From Microbulbifer pacificus (GTDB lineage Bacteria > Pseudomonadota > Gammaproteobacteria > Pseudomonadales > Cellvibrionaceae), in assembly GCF_033723955.1 (NCBI RefSeq), contig NZ_CP137555.1, forward strand, positions 3,650,001 through 3,714,000: a stretch of 64,000 nt of DNA, in the 5' to 3' direction. Made by a program: the position numbers and the translations under genes. The notes beneath the pieces are model-generated. The model was not told where the DNA came from and searched no databases. It worked only from the letters and a program-made list of their open reading frames with translations. Below, one piece after another: positions 1 through 9,708 of this stretch (position 1 is the first letter of the stretch; every line of letters starts with the position of its first letter).

Positions 1-500
1 TGACGATGGAGGACTGGATCCCCACCATCATGTCTCTGGTCGGGGTAACAGACATTAAAGAGAATCTGCTCGCGGGTACCAAGATTGGTAGCAGGAATTT
101 CAAGGTACACCTGGATGGCTATGACCAGAGTGATCTGGTTCTGAATCAGGGCAAGACAAAACGCAAAGAGTTCTACTACTTCACCGAGACTACCTTCCAT
201 GGTATGCGTTATGGCGACTGGAAATTTCTGTTTATCGATCAGGAAGAGTGGTTCCGTGCCGCCCAGATTCCACTGACGACCCCCTATATCATTAATCTGA
301 AGCTGGATCCGTTTGAGCGCTTTATTGATGCACGCGGATACGATGAATGGGCGGAAAACCGCAGTTGGACTCTCGGGCCGGCAGCGGGGCAGATTCAGCA
401 ATTCATCCAAACCTTTAAGGAGTTTCCACCGGTTCAAAAGAGTATGTCCGTGCAGGTGGACGAAGTGAGCAAATTGATCAATTCACTCGCCGCGCAGTAG
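1..500 (+). CDS. Sulfatase, C-terminal part (5' end outside window)
   Basis: This is the end of a type I sulfatase (alkaline-phosphatase fold); the frame is open to the left edge, so the N-terminal half with the formylglycine site is not visible. The visible part begins at the EDWIPTIMSLVG segment, which corresponds to HEDWLPTFAAAAG in the sulfatase at 11807-13378 and to SHEDVFPTIAAALG in the one at 23632-25146. It ends with the same FKEFPP motif near the C-terminus as the 23632 protein. It therefore belongs to the CTAGR sulfatase subfamily found twice more in this window. It lies 136 bp upstream of the first DUF3604 gene, with a strong hairpin in between. Family assignment is firm; substrate is unknown. 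Confidence 0.85.
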   Translation, partial: TMEDWIPTIMSLVGVTDIKENLLAGTKIGSRNFKVHLDGYDQSDLVLNQGKTKRKEFYYFTETTFHGMRYGDWKFLFIDQEEWFRAAQIPLTTPYIINLKLDPFERFIDARGYDEWAENRSWTLGPAAGQIQQFIQTFKEFPPVQKSMSVQVDEVSKLINSLAAQ

Positions 501-541
501 TTTGCCAATACACGCCGGGCTGCATACAGGATGTGTAGTTA

Positions 542-600
542 CTGCCCCGTTACTTTTCATCGTCACTCCGCAAAGGTAGAGACGCTGAAAGTCGGGGCAG
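542..600 (+). other. Long imperfect hairpin between sulfatase and DUF3604 gene
   Basis: CTGCCCCG (542-549) pairs with CGGGGCAG (593-600), ACTTTTCA (552-559) with TGAAAGT (586-592, one bulge), and CGTC (561-564) with GACG (581-584). The stem is about 19 bp with small bulges and the loop about 16 nt. No run of T follows on the plus strand, so it is not a classical intrinsic terminator. It could be a transcript end, a processing site, or a structure that stabilises the downstream mRNA. Confidence 0.5.
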
Positions 601-636
601 AGCCGTTTCAATACATGGTCACCAGGGAAGGAAGAC

Positions 637-2634
637 ATGAATAGGCAAGGGTTCGCTTTTTCGGTTCTCGCAGCGGTAATTGCGCTGTCGGCCTGCGATG
701 GAGAAAAGGAAAGCAAAGTCGCGGCGGAAGTCGAGATAGAGCAGGAGGTCACCAGGGCCGAAGGCAAGCCCCAGGTAGAGCAGGGGGATAAGCCCGTTGC
801 GGAAAGCACCGCGCAGAATGAGCAAATCATCGGCGAGGAGTTTGGCGCCGATACCGCCCTCGTTACCCCTCCCGCCCATCCCGCCCGAGCCTATTTCGGC
901 GATACCCATGTGCACACCGGCTGGTCCGCGGATGCGGGCATGGACGGGGCTATCCTCACACCGGAGGATGCCTACCGCTTTGCACTGGGTGAAGAGGTGA
1001 AATCCAACACCGGGCTCAAGGCCAAGCTCAGCCGGCCTTACGACTGGTTCATGATCACTGACCACTCCGACGGTATGGGCGTAATCAATGAGATTATCGC
1101 CGCCAATCCGGAGATGATGGCAGACGAGACGCTCAAACGCTGGCACGACGCGCTGACGTCGGGAGACGAGAAGGCTGCCTCTGCCGCCAAAAGCGAACTG
1201 ATCGTCATGCAGTCCCAGGGCAAACTGCCCAAGATCGTAATGGATCCCAAGTGGATGAAATCCGCGTGGGAAAAAACCGTGGATGCGGCGGACAAGTTCT
1301 ACAAGCCTGGTGATTTCTCCACCTTCATCGCCTACGAATGGACGGTGAACGCCGACGGCGGCGACAACCTGCACCGCAATGTCATCTTCCGTGACGATGG
1401 CAGTAAGATCCGCAGCCTGTTGCCCCTCACCACCTTCCAGACTCAGGACCCGGAAAAGCTCTGGGCCTGGATGAAGGCGTACGAGGACAAGACCGGTGGC
1501 CGGGTACTGGCGATTCCGCACAACGGCAATATGTCCAACGGGCGCATGTTCGAGGAGAAGCGTTTCGACGGTTCACCGATGACCAAGGAGTGGGCCGAAA
1601 TGCGTGCCCGTTACGAGCCCCTGTACGAACTCACCCAGATCAAGGGGCAGAGCGAGTCCCACCCGAGCCTGTCACCGGAAGACGAATTCGCAGATTGGGA
1701 TCTGTGGGACCGGGGTAACCTGATCTTGAAGCCGAAACCGCCGGGCTCCTTCCCCTACGAGTACTGGCGCCCGGCACTGAAGGCGGGGATGCGCCTCGAA
1801 GACCAGCTGGGCGTCAACCCATTCCAGTACGGTGCCAATGCCGGTACCGATACGCATACCGGACTGTCCACCGCGGACGACGACAATTTCTTCGGAAAAT
1901 TCAAAACCCTTGAACCCAGCAACAAGACCCGTTGGGACTATCCACTGCTCACCGGTCCTACCGACGCTTATGTGGGGTGGGAGCAGGCGGCCTCCGGTAT
2001 CACCGGGGTGTGGGCCACAGAAAATACCCGCGAAGCCATCTGGGACGCGATGATGCGCAAGGAAACCTTTGCCACCACCGGCCCGCGCATGACGGTGCGT
2101 TTCTTTGGCAGCTTTGATTTTGAGAAGGCCGATGCAGAAGGGGACCTGGCTGCGGCGGGATACGCAAAAGGCGTCCCCATGGGCGGCAAACTTAAAGGGA
2201 AAACAGGCGGCAAGCACATCAAGTTTCTGGTTGCCGCGATGAAAGACCCGGAAGGGGCCAACCTGGATCGGGTGCAGATCATCAAGGGCTGGGTGGATGG
2301 CAATGGTGATACCCACGAAAAGGTATACAACGTCAAATGGTCCGGCAACCGCAAGATGGATGGGCAGGGGCATATCCCGCATGTGGGCAACACCGTGAAT
2401 CTCAAAAATGCCACCTACAGCGAAGACATTGGCGATGCGCAGCTGTATGGCTATTTCGAAGACAAGGAATTCAACCCGGCGCACAAGGCGGTGTACTACG
2501 TACGCGTGCTGCAAATTCCGACGCCGCGCTGGACGCTTTACGACAAGGTGAGAAACAAGATCGATATGGACAAGAAAGTGCCGATGGTTCAGCAGGAGCG
2601 CGCTTTCTCCAGTCCCATCTGGTACACCCCGTGA
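637..2634 (+). CDS. DUF3604 lipoprotein 1 (PHP-like metal-dependent fold)
   Basis: This is a 665-residue secreted lipoprotein of the DUF3604 family. The signal peptide ends in the lipobox LSAC (Cys20). The residue after Cys is Asp, which in E. coli favours retention in the inner membrane. After an acidic linker the domain starts at about residue 85. GDTHVHTGWS (His91, His93) and ITDHSDG (Asp142, His143) match the metal-binding HxH and DH motifs of PHP-type phosphoesterases. The C-terminus ends in SSPIWYTP, shared with the two other copies. Apart from the lipobox it has no cysteine. The start has a good ribosome site (AAGGAAG). It sits 41 bp before a second copy. Enzymatic activity of the family is not established to my knowledge; a metal-dependent hydrolase is inferred from the motifs. 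Confidence 0.88.
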   Translation: MNRQGFAFSVLAAVIALSACDGEKESKVAAEVEIEQEVTRAEGKPQVEQGDKPVAESTAQNEQIIGEEFGADTALVTPPAHPARAYFGDTHVHTGWSADAGMDGAILTPEDAYRFALGEEVKSNTGLKAKLSRPYDWFMITDHSDGMGVINEIIAANPEMMADETLKRWHDALTSGDEKAASAAKSELIVMQSQGKLPKIVMDPKWMKSAWEKTVDAADKFYKPGDFSTFIAYEWTVNADGGDNLHRNVIFRDDGSKIRSLLPLTTFQTQDPEKLWAWMKAYEDKTGGRVLAIPHNGNMSNGRMFEEKRFDGSPMTKEWAEMRARYEPLYELTQIKGQSESHPSLSPEDEFADWDLWDRGNLILKPKPPGSFPYEYWRPALKAGMRLEDQLGVNPFQYGANAGTDTHTGLSTADDDNFFGKFKTLEPSNKTRWDYPLLTGPTDAYVGWEQAASGITGVWATENTREAIWDAMMRKETFATTGPRMTVRFFGSFDFEKADAEGDLAAAGYAKGVPMGGKLKGKTGGKHIKFLVAAMKDPEGANLDRVQIIKGWVDGNGDTHEKVYNVKWSGNRKMDGQGHIPHVGNTVNLKNATYSEDIGDAQLYGYFEDKEFNPAHKAVYYVRVLQIPTPRWTLYDKVRNKIDMDKKVPMVQQERAFSSPIWYTP

Positions 2635-2675
2635 ATTCGTTTATTCATTAAAAATCGCCGACCGAGGAATTTCCC

Positions 2676-4661
2676 ATGCGATACCTGAGCTGTTTGCTGA
2701 TGGCGGTGTTGCTAGCTGCTTGCAGCGGCAAAAATGAGCCCAAGAAGGTGGAATCCGATGAGCCTCTGGGACTGGATGCCACCGCTGAGGTGGAAGAGCC
2801 GGAAGTCACTGAGAAGGCGAACGCTACCAGCGAGGCCGGCGCCACAACGTCAAGCGCGGATAACGACAGTGATATCCCCAAAAACCCACTGCGTGATGCC
2901 TACTTCGGTGAACTGCATATCCACACCGCCTATTCACTGGATGCCTATATCTTCGGCAACGCACTGAATGACCCTTTCAGTGCGTACCGGTTTGCCAAGG
3001 GCGAGACGGTGAAGTTGCCCACCGGTGTGGAGAAAAAAATCGTTGCGCCATTGGACTTCGTTGCGATTACCGATCACGCGGAGGCCTTGGGCGAGTACGA
3101 GATCTGCACCAACCCGGATATGAAGGGCTATAACACAGAAACTTGTAAGGGGATGCGTGCCAACGAGATCAAGTATTTCCAGGAAGTGTTTGCCGGTGTT
3201 TCCAAGGTGCCGGCGAAGCGCCTGGTGGAAATCTGCGGTGAGGACGGCAAAACCTGTGTGGATGCCGTGTCCGGCCCCTGGAGTCGCATCCAGCAGGCGG
3301 CCGCAGAAAATTACGAGCCCGGGAAATTCACTTCCCTGGTGGCATTTGAATATTCCGCCGGTGCCCCGGAAGGCGGCGGCGGCATGATGCACCGCAATGT
3401 GATTTTCCGCAGTGACAAGGTGCCGCAGACGGTGTTCTCCGCGTTTGAAGGCAAACCGGAAGACCTGTTGCGCTGGCTCGAGACCACCTGCACCGGCGAT
3501 TGCCAGGTGCTGACCATTCCCCACAATCCCAATTTCTACTGGGGGCGTCTCTATTGGGGCAAGAACTCCGATGGCAGTGAGTGGACCCAGGATATGGTCG
3601 AACTGCGCGAGCGCATGGACCGCCTGGTGGAGGTCATGCAGGTCAAGGGCAATTCAGAGTGCCAGGACGGCATCATGACTTCGGATGAGTCCTGCAACTT
3701 TGAAATGGTGTTCCAGAAGTGTACCGGCGACAACACGGTCGGCTGTACCAATGAATATGGACTGGTGCGCAATGGCCTGAAGTTTGGCCTGCGCCACCAG
3801 GAAAACCTGGGTGTAAACCCGTTTAAGCAGGGGATTATCGGCTCCACCGACAACCACAACGGTACCCCCAGTGATACCACCGAGAGCGACTTCGAAGGCC
3901 ACTACGCGAATAACGATGGCACCCCCGAAGTGCGCCTGGGCCTGAAACCCAACCCCACCGCCCTCGCCATGGGGCTCAAGGCTGAGGACGACCCCACCAA
4001 ACTCTACAACCCCGGCGGTATCGCGGGAGTCTGGGCAGAGAGCAATACCCGCGAGGGCATCTGGGATGCGCTGCATCGCAAGGAAACCTTCGGTACCAGT
4101 GGCACCCGTACCAAAATCCGCCTGTTCGCTGGCTACGACTTTCCCGCTGACCTGGCCACAAAAAACAACTGGGTAGAGGTGGGCTACCAGACCGGCGTGC
4201 CCCAGGGCGGCGACCTGGGCGAGGCGCCGGACGGCAAGGCGCCGACCCTGATGGTGTGGGCGCAGCGCGACCCCAACAGTGCCCCGCTGGCGCGCCTGCA
4301 GATCATCAAGGGCTGGCGCACCGCCGATGACAAGCTGGAAGAAATGACCTACGACGTCGCCTGTTCCGATGGCGCCACACCGGATGCGAAAACCCATCAG
4401 TGCCCGGACAACGGCGCCACCGTCAATCTGGAAGACTGTTCCATCAGTACCGACAAGGGTGACGCACAACTGGCGGCGACCTGGACGGACCCGGACTTTG
4501 ACCCGGAGGAACACGCGTTTTACTACGCCCGCGTACTGGAAAACCCGGTATGCCGCTGGAGCATGTACGACGCGAAAAAAGCCAAGGTCGCATATCCCAA
4601 GGAATTGCAAAAAACCATTCGCGAGCGGGCCTGGTCTTCACCGATCTGGTACACGCCGTGA
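2676..4661 (+). CDS. DUF3604 lipoprotein 2, cysteine-rich
   Basis: This is a tandem paralogue of the preceding gene, 661 residues. The signal peptide is MRYLSCLLMAVLLAAC with Cys16 as lipid site and Ser at +2, so outer membrane sorting is likely. It has FGELHIHTAYS and ITDHAEALG, the HxH and DH motifs of the PHP-like fold, and ends in SSPIWYTP. Unlike copies 1 and 3, the mature protein holds about 14 cysteines, mostly in short insertions such as TTCTGDC and in a segment around 3650-3750. These are probably disulfides formed in the periplasm or at the cell surface. It is followed after 25 bp by a sulfatase gene and is probably cotranscribed with it. The substrate is unknown. Confidence 0.87.
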   Translation: MRYLSCLLMAVLLAACSGKNEPKKVESDEPLGLDATAEVEEPEVTEKANATSEAGATTSSADNDSDIPKNPLRDAYFGELHIHTAYSLDAYIFGNALNDPFSAYRFAKGETVKLPTGVEKKIVAPLDFVAITDHAEALGEYEICTNPDMKGYNTETCKGMRANEIKYFQEVFAGVSKVPAKRLVEICGEDGKTCVDAVSGPWSRIQQAAAENYEPGKFTSLVAFEYSAGAPEGGGGMMHRNVIFRSDKVPQTVFSAFEGKPEDLLRWLETTCTGDCQVLTIPHNPNFYWGRLYWGKNSDGSEWTQDMVELRERMDRLVEVMQVKGNSECQDGIMTSDESCNFEMVFQKCTGDNTVGCTNEYGLVRNGLKFGLRHQENLGVNPFKQGIIGSTDNHNGTPSDTTESDFEGHYANNDGTPEVRLGLKPNPTALAMGLKAEDDPTKLYNPGGIAGVWAESNTREGIWDALHRKETFGTSGTRTKIRLFAGYDFPADLATKNNWVEVGYQTGVPQGGDLGEAPDGKAPTLMVWAQRDPNSAPLARLQIIKGWRTADDKLEEMTYDVACSDGATPDAKTHQCPDNGATVNLEDCSISTDKGDAQLAATWTDPDFDPEEHAFYYARVLENPVCRWSMYDAKKAKVAYPKELQKTIRERAWSSPIWYTP

Positions 4662-4686
4662 TCAAGGGTTAAAGAGGTAGATTGAA

Positions 4687-7164
4687 ATGTTGCAGGCAAG
4701 GACGTCCCTAGCTACAGCCACGGGTGTCGCGGCATCGGCACTGGTGTTTTCCCTGGCGATAAGTGGTTGCTCCCGGGAGGCTGGGCCACCAGTCTCGAAA
4801 ACGGAACCGCCCGCAGTCGAGGTAGTTGAAACAGCGGAACAAATTTCCCATCCGGACAAAAGCGCTGCGGCGAGAGATGCGGTTAAACCCGACGGTGGTT
4901 CCTGGCCCGACCGCAAACATCTGCCCAACGACCTGTCGCCATTTGAAGGCAAGATTGGCAAAACCTACAAGGAGTCGGAGTCCAGCTGGCAGCAGGTACC
5001 CACGGCGCCGGAGGGCGCCCCCAATGTGATCGTCATTCTGCTGGACGACGTCGGTTTCGGTCAGACCTCCACCTTTGGCGGCTTGATTCCGACGCCCAAT
5101 CTGGATGAACTCGCGGCACAGGGGCTGCGCTACAACCGCTTTCATACCACCGCCATCTGCGGGCCATCGCGGGCGGCGCTGTTGACCGGACGCAATCACC
5201 ATCAGGCGGGCAGCGGCTTCCTGATGGAGTGGGCCACCGGCTTCCCCAGCTATTCCTCCTACATTCCGAAAGACACCGCGACGGTGGCGGAGGTGCTGAA
5301 AGACAACGGCTACAGCACCTGGTGGTTCGGCAAGAACCACAACACGCCGGACTGGGAGGCAACGGTCTCCGGTCCGTTTGACCGCTGGCCCACGGGGCTC
5401 GGCTTCGATTACTTCTACGGCTTCAATGCGGGTGAGACCCATCAGTACTATCCGGTGCTGTTTGAAAACACCGTGCCGGTGGAGCCGGACAAGTCGCCCG
5501 AAGAGGGCTACCACTTCATGACGGATATGACCGACAGGGCCATTGAACGCATGAAGTTCGCGAAATCCGTGGCGCCGGAGAAGCCATTTTTCATGTACTT
5601 TGCCCCCGGCGCCATGCATGCGCCCCATCACGTCACCGCCGAGTGGCGTGAAAAATTCAAGGGCAAGTTCGATATGGGCTGGGACAAATACCGTGAGGAG
5701 GTGTTCCAGCGCCAGAAGGACATGGGCGTAGTGCCCGCCAATACTGAACTGACGCCGCGACCGGATTGGGTCCCAGCGTGGGATACCCTCGATGACAAAC
5801 AAAAGAAGGTGTACAACGCGCTGTTTGAAAATTTCGCCGGTTATTTCGCGTTTACCGACCATGAAATCGGGCGCCTGATCGATGCGGTGGACGAATTGCC
5901 GGACGCGGACAACACCCTGGTGATCTATATCGTCGGCGATAATGGCGCGTCGGCCGAGGGCGGCCCCGATGGCACCCTGAATGAAATCAAGAGCCTGAAT
6001 GGTCTGCCAACCAGCATCGATGAAATTCTGAAAAACCTGGACAAGCTGGGCGGACCGGAGTCCGAGCCGCACTATCCCGTCGGTTGGGCCTGGGCCGGCA
6101 ATACCCCGTTCCAGTGGGTGAAGCAGGTGGCATCGCACCTGGGCGGCACCCGCAACCCGATGGTGATCCGCTGGCCGGCAAAAATTAAGCACGACGACCA
6201 GCCCCGCGATGCTTTCCTGCATCTGGTCGATGTAATGCCGACGATTCTCGAGGCGGCCCATGTGCCGATGCCGGACACCGTCAATGGCATCGAGCAGAAG
6301 CCACTGGTTGGGGAGTCGTTTTTTTCAAGTTTCACCGATCCAGAATTTGCCGGGCGCCCGCAGCAGTACTTCGAAGTATTCAGCAACCGCTCCATGTACG
6401 CGGATGGCTGGAAGGCCAACGCCCAGCATACACTGCCCTGGCGGCAGGACCTGGCACCGGGCAACTGGGAGAAAGACCGCTGGGAACTCTACAACCTTGA
6501 CGAGGATTTTTCCGAGGCCAACGACCTGGCCGCAGACAACCCGGACAAGCTGGCAGAGTTAAAGAAAAAATTCGACGAGGCGGCGAAGCAAAACGACGTC
6601 TACCCGATGGATGACCGCGGTGCGGGCCGGCTGGCCATTCCCAAGCCGCCGGTACCTGGTGCTAACACCAAATCCAAAACCTACACCTACTATCCCGGCG
6701 CCATCCGTATTCCGGAAGTGGCCGGGCCGTCGATGAAAAATGCCTCCTGGACCCTGACCGCTAATGTGAAAGCCGACGGCGCCAAGACCGAGGGTGTGAT
6801 TCTGGCGGTGGGCGGTGTGGCCGCGGGGCTTGTGCTGTATCTCGACAAGGGCGTGCCGGTTTTCGATTACAACTTCTTCGAGGAGCACACCACGCTCAAA
6901 GGCAGCAAGCCGGTGTCCGGTGACGCCACTATCGAAGTGGACTTCGATTACCAGGGCGAAAAGCCCGGTGGCCCCGCGAAGCTGACGCTCAAGGTCAATG
7001 GTGAGTCCGTCGCTACCGGTGAAATGAAACAGACCATCGCCGGCCGTTTCGGCATCGACACCTTTGGTATCGGCGAAGACACCGGGCAACCGGTGACCCA
7101 TGAATACCAGCCGCCGAATGCCTTCACCGGCGAAATTGAGAAAGTTGTGGTTGAAATGAAGTAA
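4687..7164 (+). CDS. Large arylsulfatase, lipoprotein (AtsA-type, CGPSR)
   Basis: An 825-residue sulfatase that hydrolyses sulfate esters outside the cytoplasm. The signal peptide has the lipobox ISGC (Cys28, Ser at +2, predicted outer membrane). The metal site [13 protein letters not shown] is at about residues 115-127. [12 protein letters not shown] starts at Cys158, which should be converted to formylglycine. The catalytic domain ends near residue 640, and a C-terminal domain of about 170 residues follows, probably beta-rich. Length and the [10 protein letters not shown] context fit the long arylsulfatases of Pseudomonas and Mycobacterium AtsA type. It follows the DUF3604 pair closely and is probably in the same operon. 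No formylglycine-generating enzyme gene is in the window. Confidence 0.9.
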   Translation: MLQARTSLATATGVAASALVFSLAISGCSREAGPPVSKTEPPAVEVVETAEQISHPDKSAAARDAVKPDGGSWPDRKHLPNDLSPFEGKIGKTYKESESSWQQVPTAPEGAPNVIVILLDDVGFGQTSTFGGLIPTPNLDELAAQGLRYNRFHTTAICGPSRAALLTGRNHHQAGSGFLMEWATGFPSYSSYIPKDTATVAEVLKDNGYSTWWFGKNHNTPDWEATVSGPFDRWPTGLGFDYFYGFNAGETHQYYPVLFENTVPVEPDKSPEEGYHFMTDMTDRAIERMKFAKSVAPEKPFFMYFAPGAMHAPHHVTAEWREKFKGKFDMGWDKYREEVFQRQKDMGVVPANTELTPRPDWVPAWDTLDDKQKKVYNALFENFAGYFAFTDHEIGRLIDAVDELPDADNTLVIYIVGDNGASAEGGPDGTLNEIKSLNGLPTSIDEILKNLDKLGGPESEPHYPVGWAWAGNTPFQWVKQVASHLGGTRNPMVIRWPAKIKHDDQPRDAFLHLVDVMPTILEAAHVPMPDTVNGIEQKPLVGESFFSSFTDPEFAGRPQQYFEVFSNRSMYADGWKANAQHTLPWRQDLAPGNWEKDRWELYNLDEDFSEANDLAADNPDKLAELKKKFDEAAKQNDVYPMDDRGAGRLAIPKPPVPGANTKSKTYTYYPGAIRIPEVAGPSMKNASWTLTANVKADGAKTEGVILAVGGVAAGLVLYLDKGVPVFDYNFFEEHTTLKGSKPVSGDATIEVDFDYQGEKPGGPAKLTLKVNGESVATGEMKQTIAGRFGIDTFGIGEDTGQPVTHEYQPPNAFTGEIEKVVVEMK

Positions 7165-7249
7165 CCACTTATACGGGGAATGCAGACACAACGTGACAGT
7201 GAATGTTGCTTGTATGCGACCCGACACCGCATGAACAAGGAGTTTCGTT

Positions 7250-9001
7250 ATGCGTGTATTGCTATCGGCGTTATTCATTCCTCTCGTTATCGCCGGGTGC
7301 GGCGATAGCGGCGGAGATTCGGGAATCCGGGCGAGTTTACCCGGTGTCGCATCCGCCAAGGCCGCGCCCCAATTCGTAGAGCCGGAATCGGACCAGACGG
7401 CACCGGTCAATGCCGATACCAGTCGCACCACCGCCGGCACCAAGCCGAATATCCTGCTGATCGTGTCGGATGACACCGGCTATGGGGACCTTGGGCCTTA
7501 CGGCGGCGGTGTGGGACGCGGTATGCCGACACCGAATATCGACCGCATGGCGGCAGACGGCATGACCTTCTTTTCGTTTTATGCGCAGCCCAGTTGCACG
7601 CCCGGGCGCGCGGCGATGCAGACCGGTCGTATTCCCAACCGCAGCGGCATGACCACGGTAGCCTTCCAGGGGCAGGGTGGTGGCCTGCCCAAGGCCGAGT
7701 GGACACTGGGATCCGTCCTGCAAAAAGCTGGCTACAAAACCTACTTCACCGGCAAGTGGCATCTGGGAGAGTCGGACTACGCGCTGCCCAATGCCCAGGG
7801 GTACGACGTGATGGAGCACGCCTTCTTGTATCACGCCAATGCCTACACCTACGGTGATCCGGACTGGTTCCCGGATATGGACCCGGAACTGCGCAAGATG
7901 TTCTGGAATGTCACCAAGGGTTCACTGTCCGGAAATGCGGGCGAAACCGCCAAAGAGGACTGGAAGGTAAATGGCTCCTACGACGATACCCCGGACAAGG
8001 GCATCGTCGGGCTTCCCTTCCTCGACAGCTATATCGAGAAATCCGGACTTAGATTCCTGGACGATGCGGCGCGCAATCCGGGCCAGCCGTTCTTTATCAA
8101 CATCAACTTTATGAAGGTGCACCAGCCCAATCTGCCGATGCCGGCGTTCAAACACAAATCCCTGTCCAAGACCAAATATGCGGATTCCCTGGTAGAGCTG
8201 GATACCCATATCGGCAATGTGATGAACAAGCTGAAGGAGCTGGGGTTGGATAAGAACACCCTGGTGTTCTACACCACCGATAACGGCGCCTGGCAGGATG
8301 TGTACCCGGACGCGGGCTACACACCGCTGCGCGGCACCAAGGGGACAGTGCGTGAAGGCGGCAACCGGGTGCCGGCCATTGCCATCTGGCCGGGCAATAT
8401 CGCCCCGGGCGTACGCAACCACGATATCGTCGGTGGCCTCGACCTGATGGCGACCTTTGCGGCACTGGCCGGCATCGACCTGCCGAAGGACGATCGCGCC
8501 GGTGACCCGATTTATTTCGACAGCATCGACATGTCGCCGGTATTGTTCGGCACCGGGAAAAGCAAGCGCAATTCCTGGTTCTACTTCACCGAAGACGAAT
8601 TGACACCGGGTGCCGCCCGGGTCGGCAACTACAAGGCGGTGTTCAACCTGCGCGGGGATAACGGTATGGCTACCGGCAGCCTGGCGGTGGATACTAACCT
8701 GGGCTGGAAAGGTGCGGAAAAATATGTGGCGATTGTGCCGCAGATTTTTGACCTCTGGCAGGATCCGCAGGAGCGCTACGATGTGTTTATGAACAACTAC
8801 ACCGAGCACACCTGGACCCTGGTGACGTTCAACAAGGCAATCACGGATTTGATGAAAACCTACGTCAAATACCCACCGAGAAAACTGCAGAGTGAGGGCT
8901 ACAGCGGACCGATTACGCTCACCGAATACCAGCGCTTCAAGTGGATTCGGGATCAGCTGGAGAAGGAGGGCGTGAAGATACCATTGCCAACCGGAAACTG
9001 A
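7250..9001 (+). CDS. Arylsulfatase, lipoprotein (CTPGR)
   Basis: A 583-residue sulfatase with the signal peptide MRVLLSALFIPLVIAGC, lipid site Cys17 and Gly at +2. NILLIVSDDTGYGDLGPYGG binds the metal. CTPGRAAMQTGR begins at Cys116, the formylglycine position, and YFTGKWHLGE carries the conserved lysine and histidine. YTTDNGAW is the second metal motif. The ribosome site AAGGAG lies 8 bp before the ATG. It is only distantly similar to the 825-residue neighbour, so the two probably act on different sulfate esters. It is last in the plus-strand group and ends at a bidirectional terminator. Confidence 0.9.
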   Translation: MRVLLSALFIPLVIAGCGDSGGDSGIRASLPGVASAKAAPQFVEPESDQTAPVNADTSRTTAGTKPNILLIVSDDTGYGDLGPYGGGVGRGMPTPNIDRMAADGMTFFSFYAQPSCTPGRAAMQTGRIPNRSGMTTVAFQGQGGGLPKAEWTLGSVLQKAGYKTYFTGKWHLGESDYALPNAQGYDVMEHAFLYHANAYTYGDPDWFPDMDPELRKMFWNVTKGSLSGNAGETAKEDWKVNGSYDDTPDKGIVGLPFLDSYIEKSGLRFLDDAARNPGQPFFININFMKVHQPNLPMPAFKHKSLSKTKYADSLVELDTHIGNVMNKLKELGLDKNTLVFYTTDNGAWQDVYPDAGYTPLRGTKGTVREGGNRVPAIAIWPGNIAPGVRNHDIVGGLDLMATFAALAGIDLPKDDRAGDPIYFDSIDMSPVLFGTGKSKRNSWFYFTEDELTPGAARVGNYKAVFNLRGDNGMATGSLAVDTNLGWKGAEKYVAIVPQIFDLWQDPQERYDVFMNNYTEHTWTLVTFNKAITDLMKTYVKYPPRKLQSEGYSGPITLTEYQRFKWIRDQLEKEGVKIPLPTGN

Positions 9002-9032
9002 TTTTATCGCCGTACGTCGAAGTGTTCATGTC

Positions 9033-9068
9033 AAGGGGGATGGGAATGTATTTCCTATCCCCTTTTTT
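9033..9068 (+). terminator. Bidirectional intrinsic terminator, sulfatase and tatB
   Basis: The stem pairs AAGGGGGATGGGAA with TTTCCTATCCCCTT and is followed by a T run on the plus strand; the AA/T flanks also serve the minus strand. It closes the plus-strand sulfatase group and the minus-strand GMC-tatA-tatB unit. The tatB stop codon (9055-9057) lies inside the hairpin. Confidence 0.75.
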
Positions 9069-9363
9069 CTTGCAACCGTTCTGCGCTGTCAAATCGATGG
9101 CTTAGGCTGTCTTTTTCAATGAACTCTGAAAAAGTCGGCATTTGATCTACACCCACCTCATAGCGGGTCTGTTTCAGCTTCTCTTTGATTTCTTTCGTGT
9201 TTACTTCCCGCTCGATTTCTACAGTAAACTGCCGGACCTGCCTTTTTATCTGCCCAATCATCCTGCCGGTTTTGACTACCGCCTCTGGCAAACGCTCCGG
9301 TCCCAAAACCATCAATGCGATGGTGCCAACAACCAGCATTTCGAAGAAACCAATATCAAACAT
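9055..9363 (-). CDS. tatB: Sec-independent translocase subunit TatB
   Basis: This 102-residue protein has one N-terminal membrane helix (MFDIGFFEMLVVGTIALMVLG), the Glu at position 8 typical of TatB, the hinge PERLP, and an amphipathic helix followed by a charged tail. TatB works with TatC as receptor for twin-arginine signal peptides. It is shorter than E. coli TatB (171 residues), as in many marine relatives. It is the third gene of the unit GMC oxidoreductase-tatA-tatB, 24 bp after tatA. tatC is not present here and must be supplied from elsewhere. Confidence 0.88.
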   Translation of the reverse strand: MFDIGFFEMLVVGTIALMVLGPERLPEAVVKTGRMIGQIKRQVRQFTVEIEREVNTKEIKEKLKQTRYEVGVDQMPTFSEFIEKDSLSHRFDSAERLQEKRG

Positions 9364-9387
9364 AAGATTTTTCTCTGATATGCGCCA

Positions 9388-9600
9388 TCAGTGCATAGAG
9401 TCTGGCCGATGTTCGGCTCGGTCATTGCCGTTATTGGCTGGCATAGTTGCCAGGCTGTTGTCTTCGTCGCTCATGGACTTCTTAAAGCCTTTGATGGCGC
9501 CGCCCAGATCCGAGCCGATGGTTCCGAGTCGTTTCGAGCCAAACAACATGATCGCGATTGCCAAAATAATAAGAAGCTGCCAAATGCTAATGCCTGCCAT
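9388..9600 (-). CDS. tatA: Sec-independent translocase subunit TatA
   Basis: The 70-residue protein has the TatA helix [20 protein letters not shown], the FG hinge motif, and the amphipathic helix [12 protein letters not shown]. TatA oligomerises to form the translocation path for folded proteins. The ribosome site GGAAGG is just before the ATG. It lies 108 bp downstream of a gene whose product has a twin-arginine signal, which suggests a dedicated export pair. It could be a second, accessory tat set besides a main tatABC locus. Confidence 0.9.
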   Translation of the reverse strand: MAGISIWQLLIILAIAIMLFGSKRLGTIGSDLGGAIKGFKKSMSDEDNSLATMPANNGNDRAEHRPDSMH

Positions 9601-9708
9601 TTTTCCTTCCTGCCATTGTTGATTTCTGCATGGTGATCACAAACGATCAGGCGCCCAGGGAATAAGATATTCACAAGGGCGCTGATTTTATTGTCAACGT
9701 ATCGTTTG

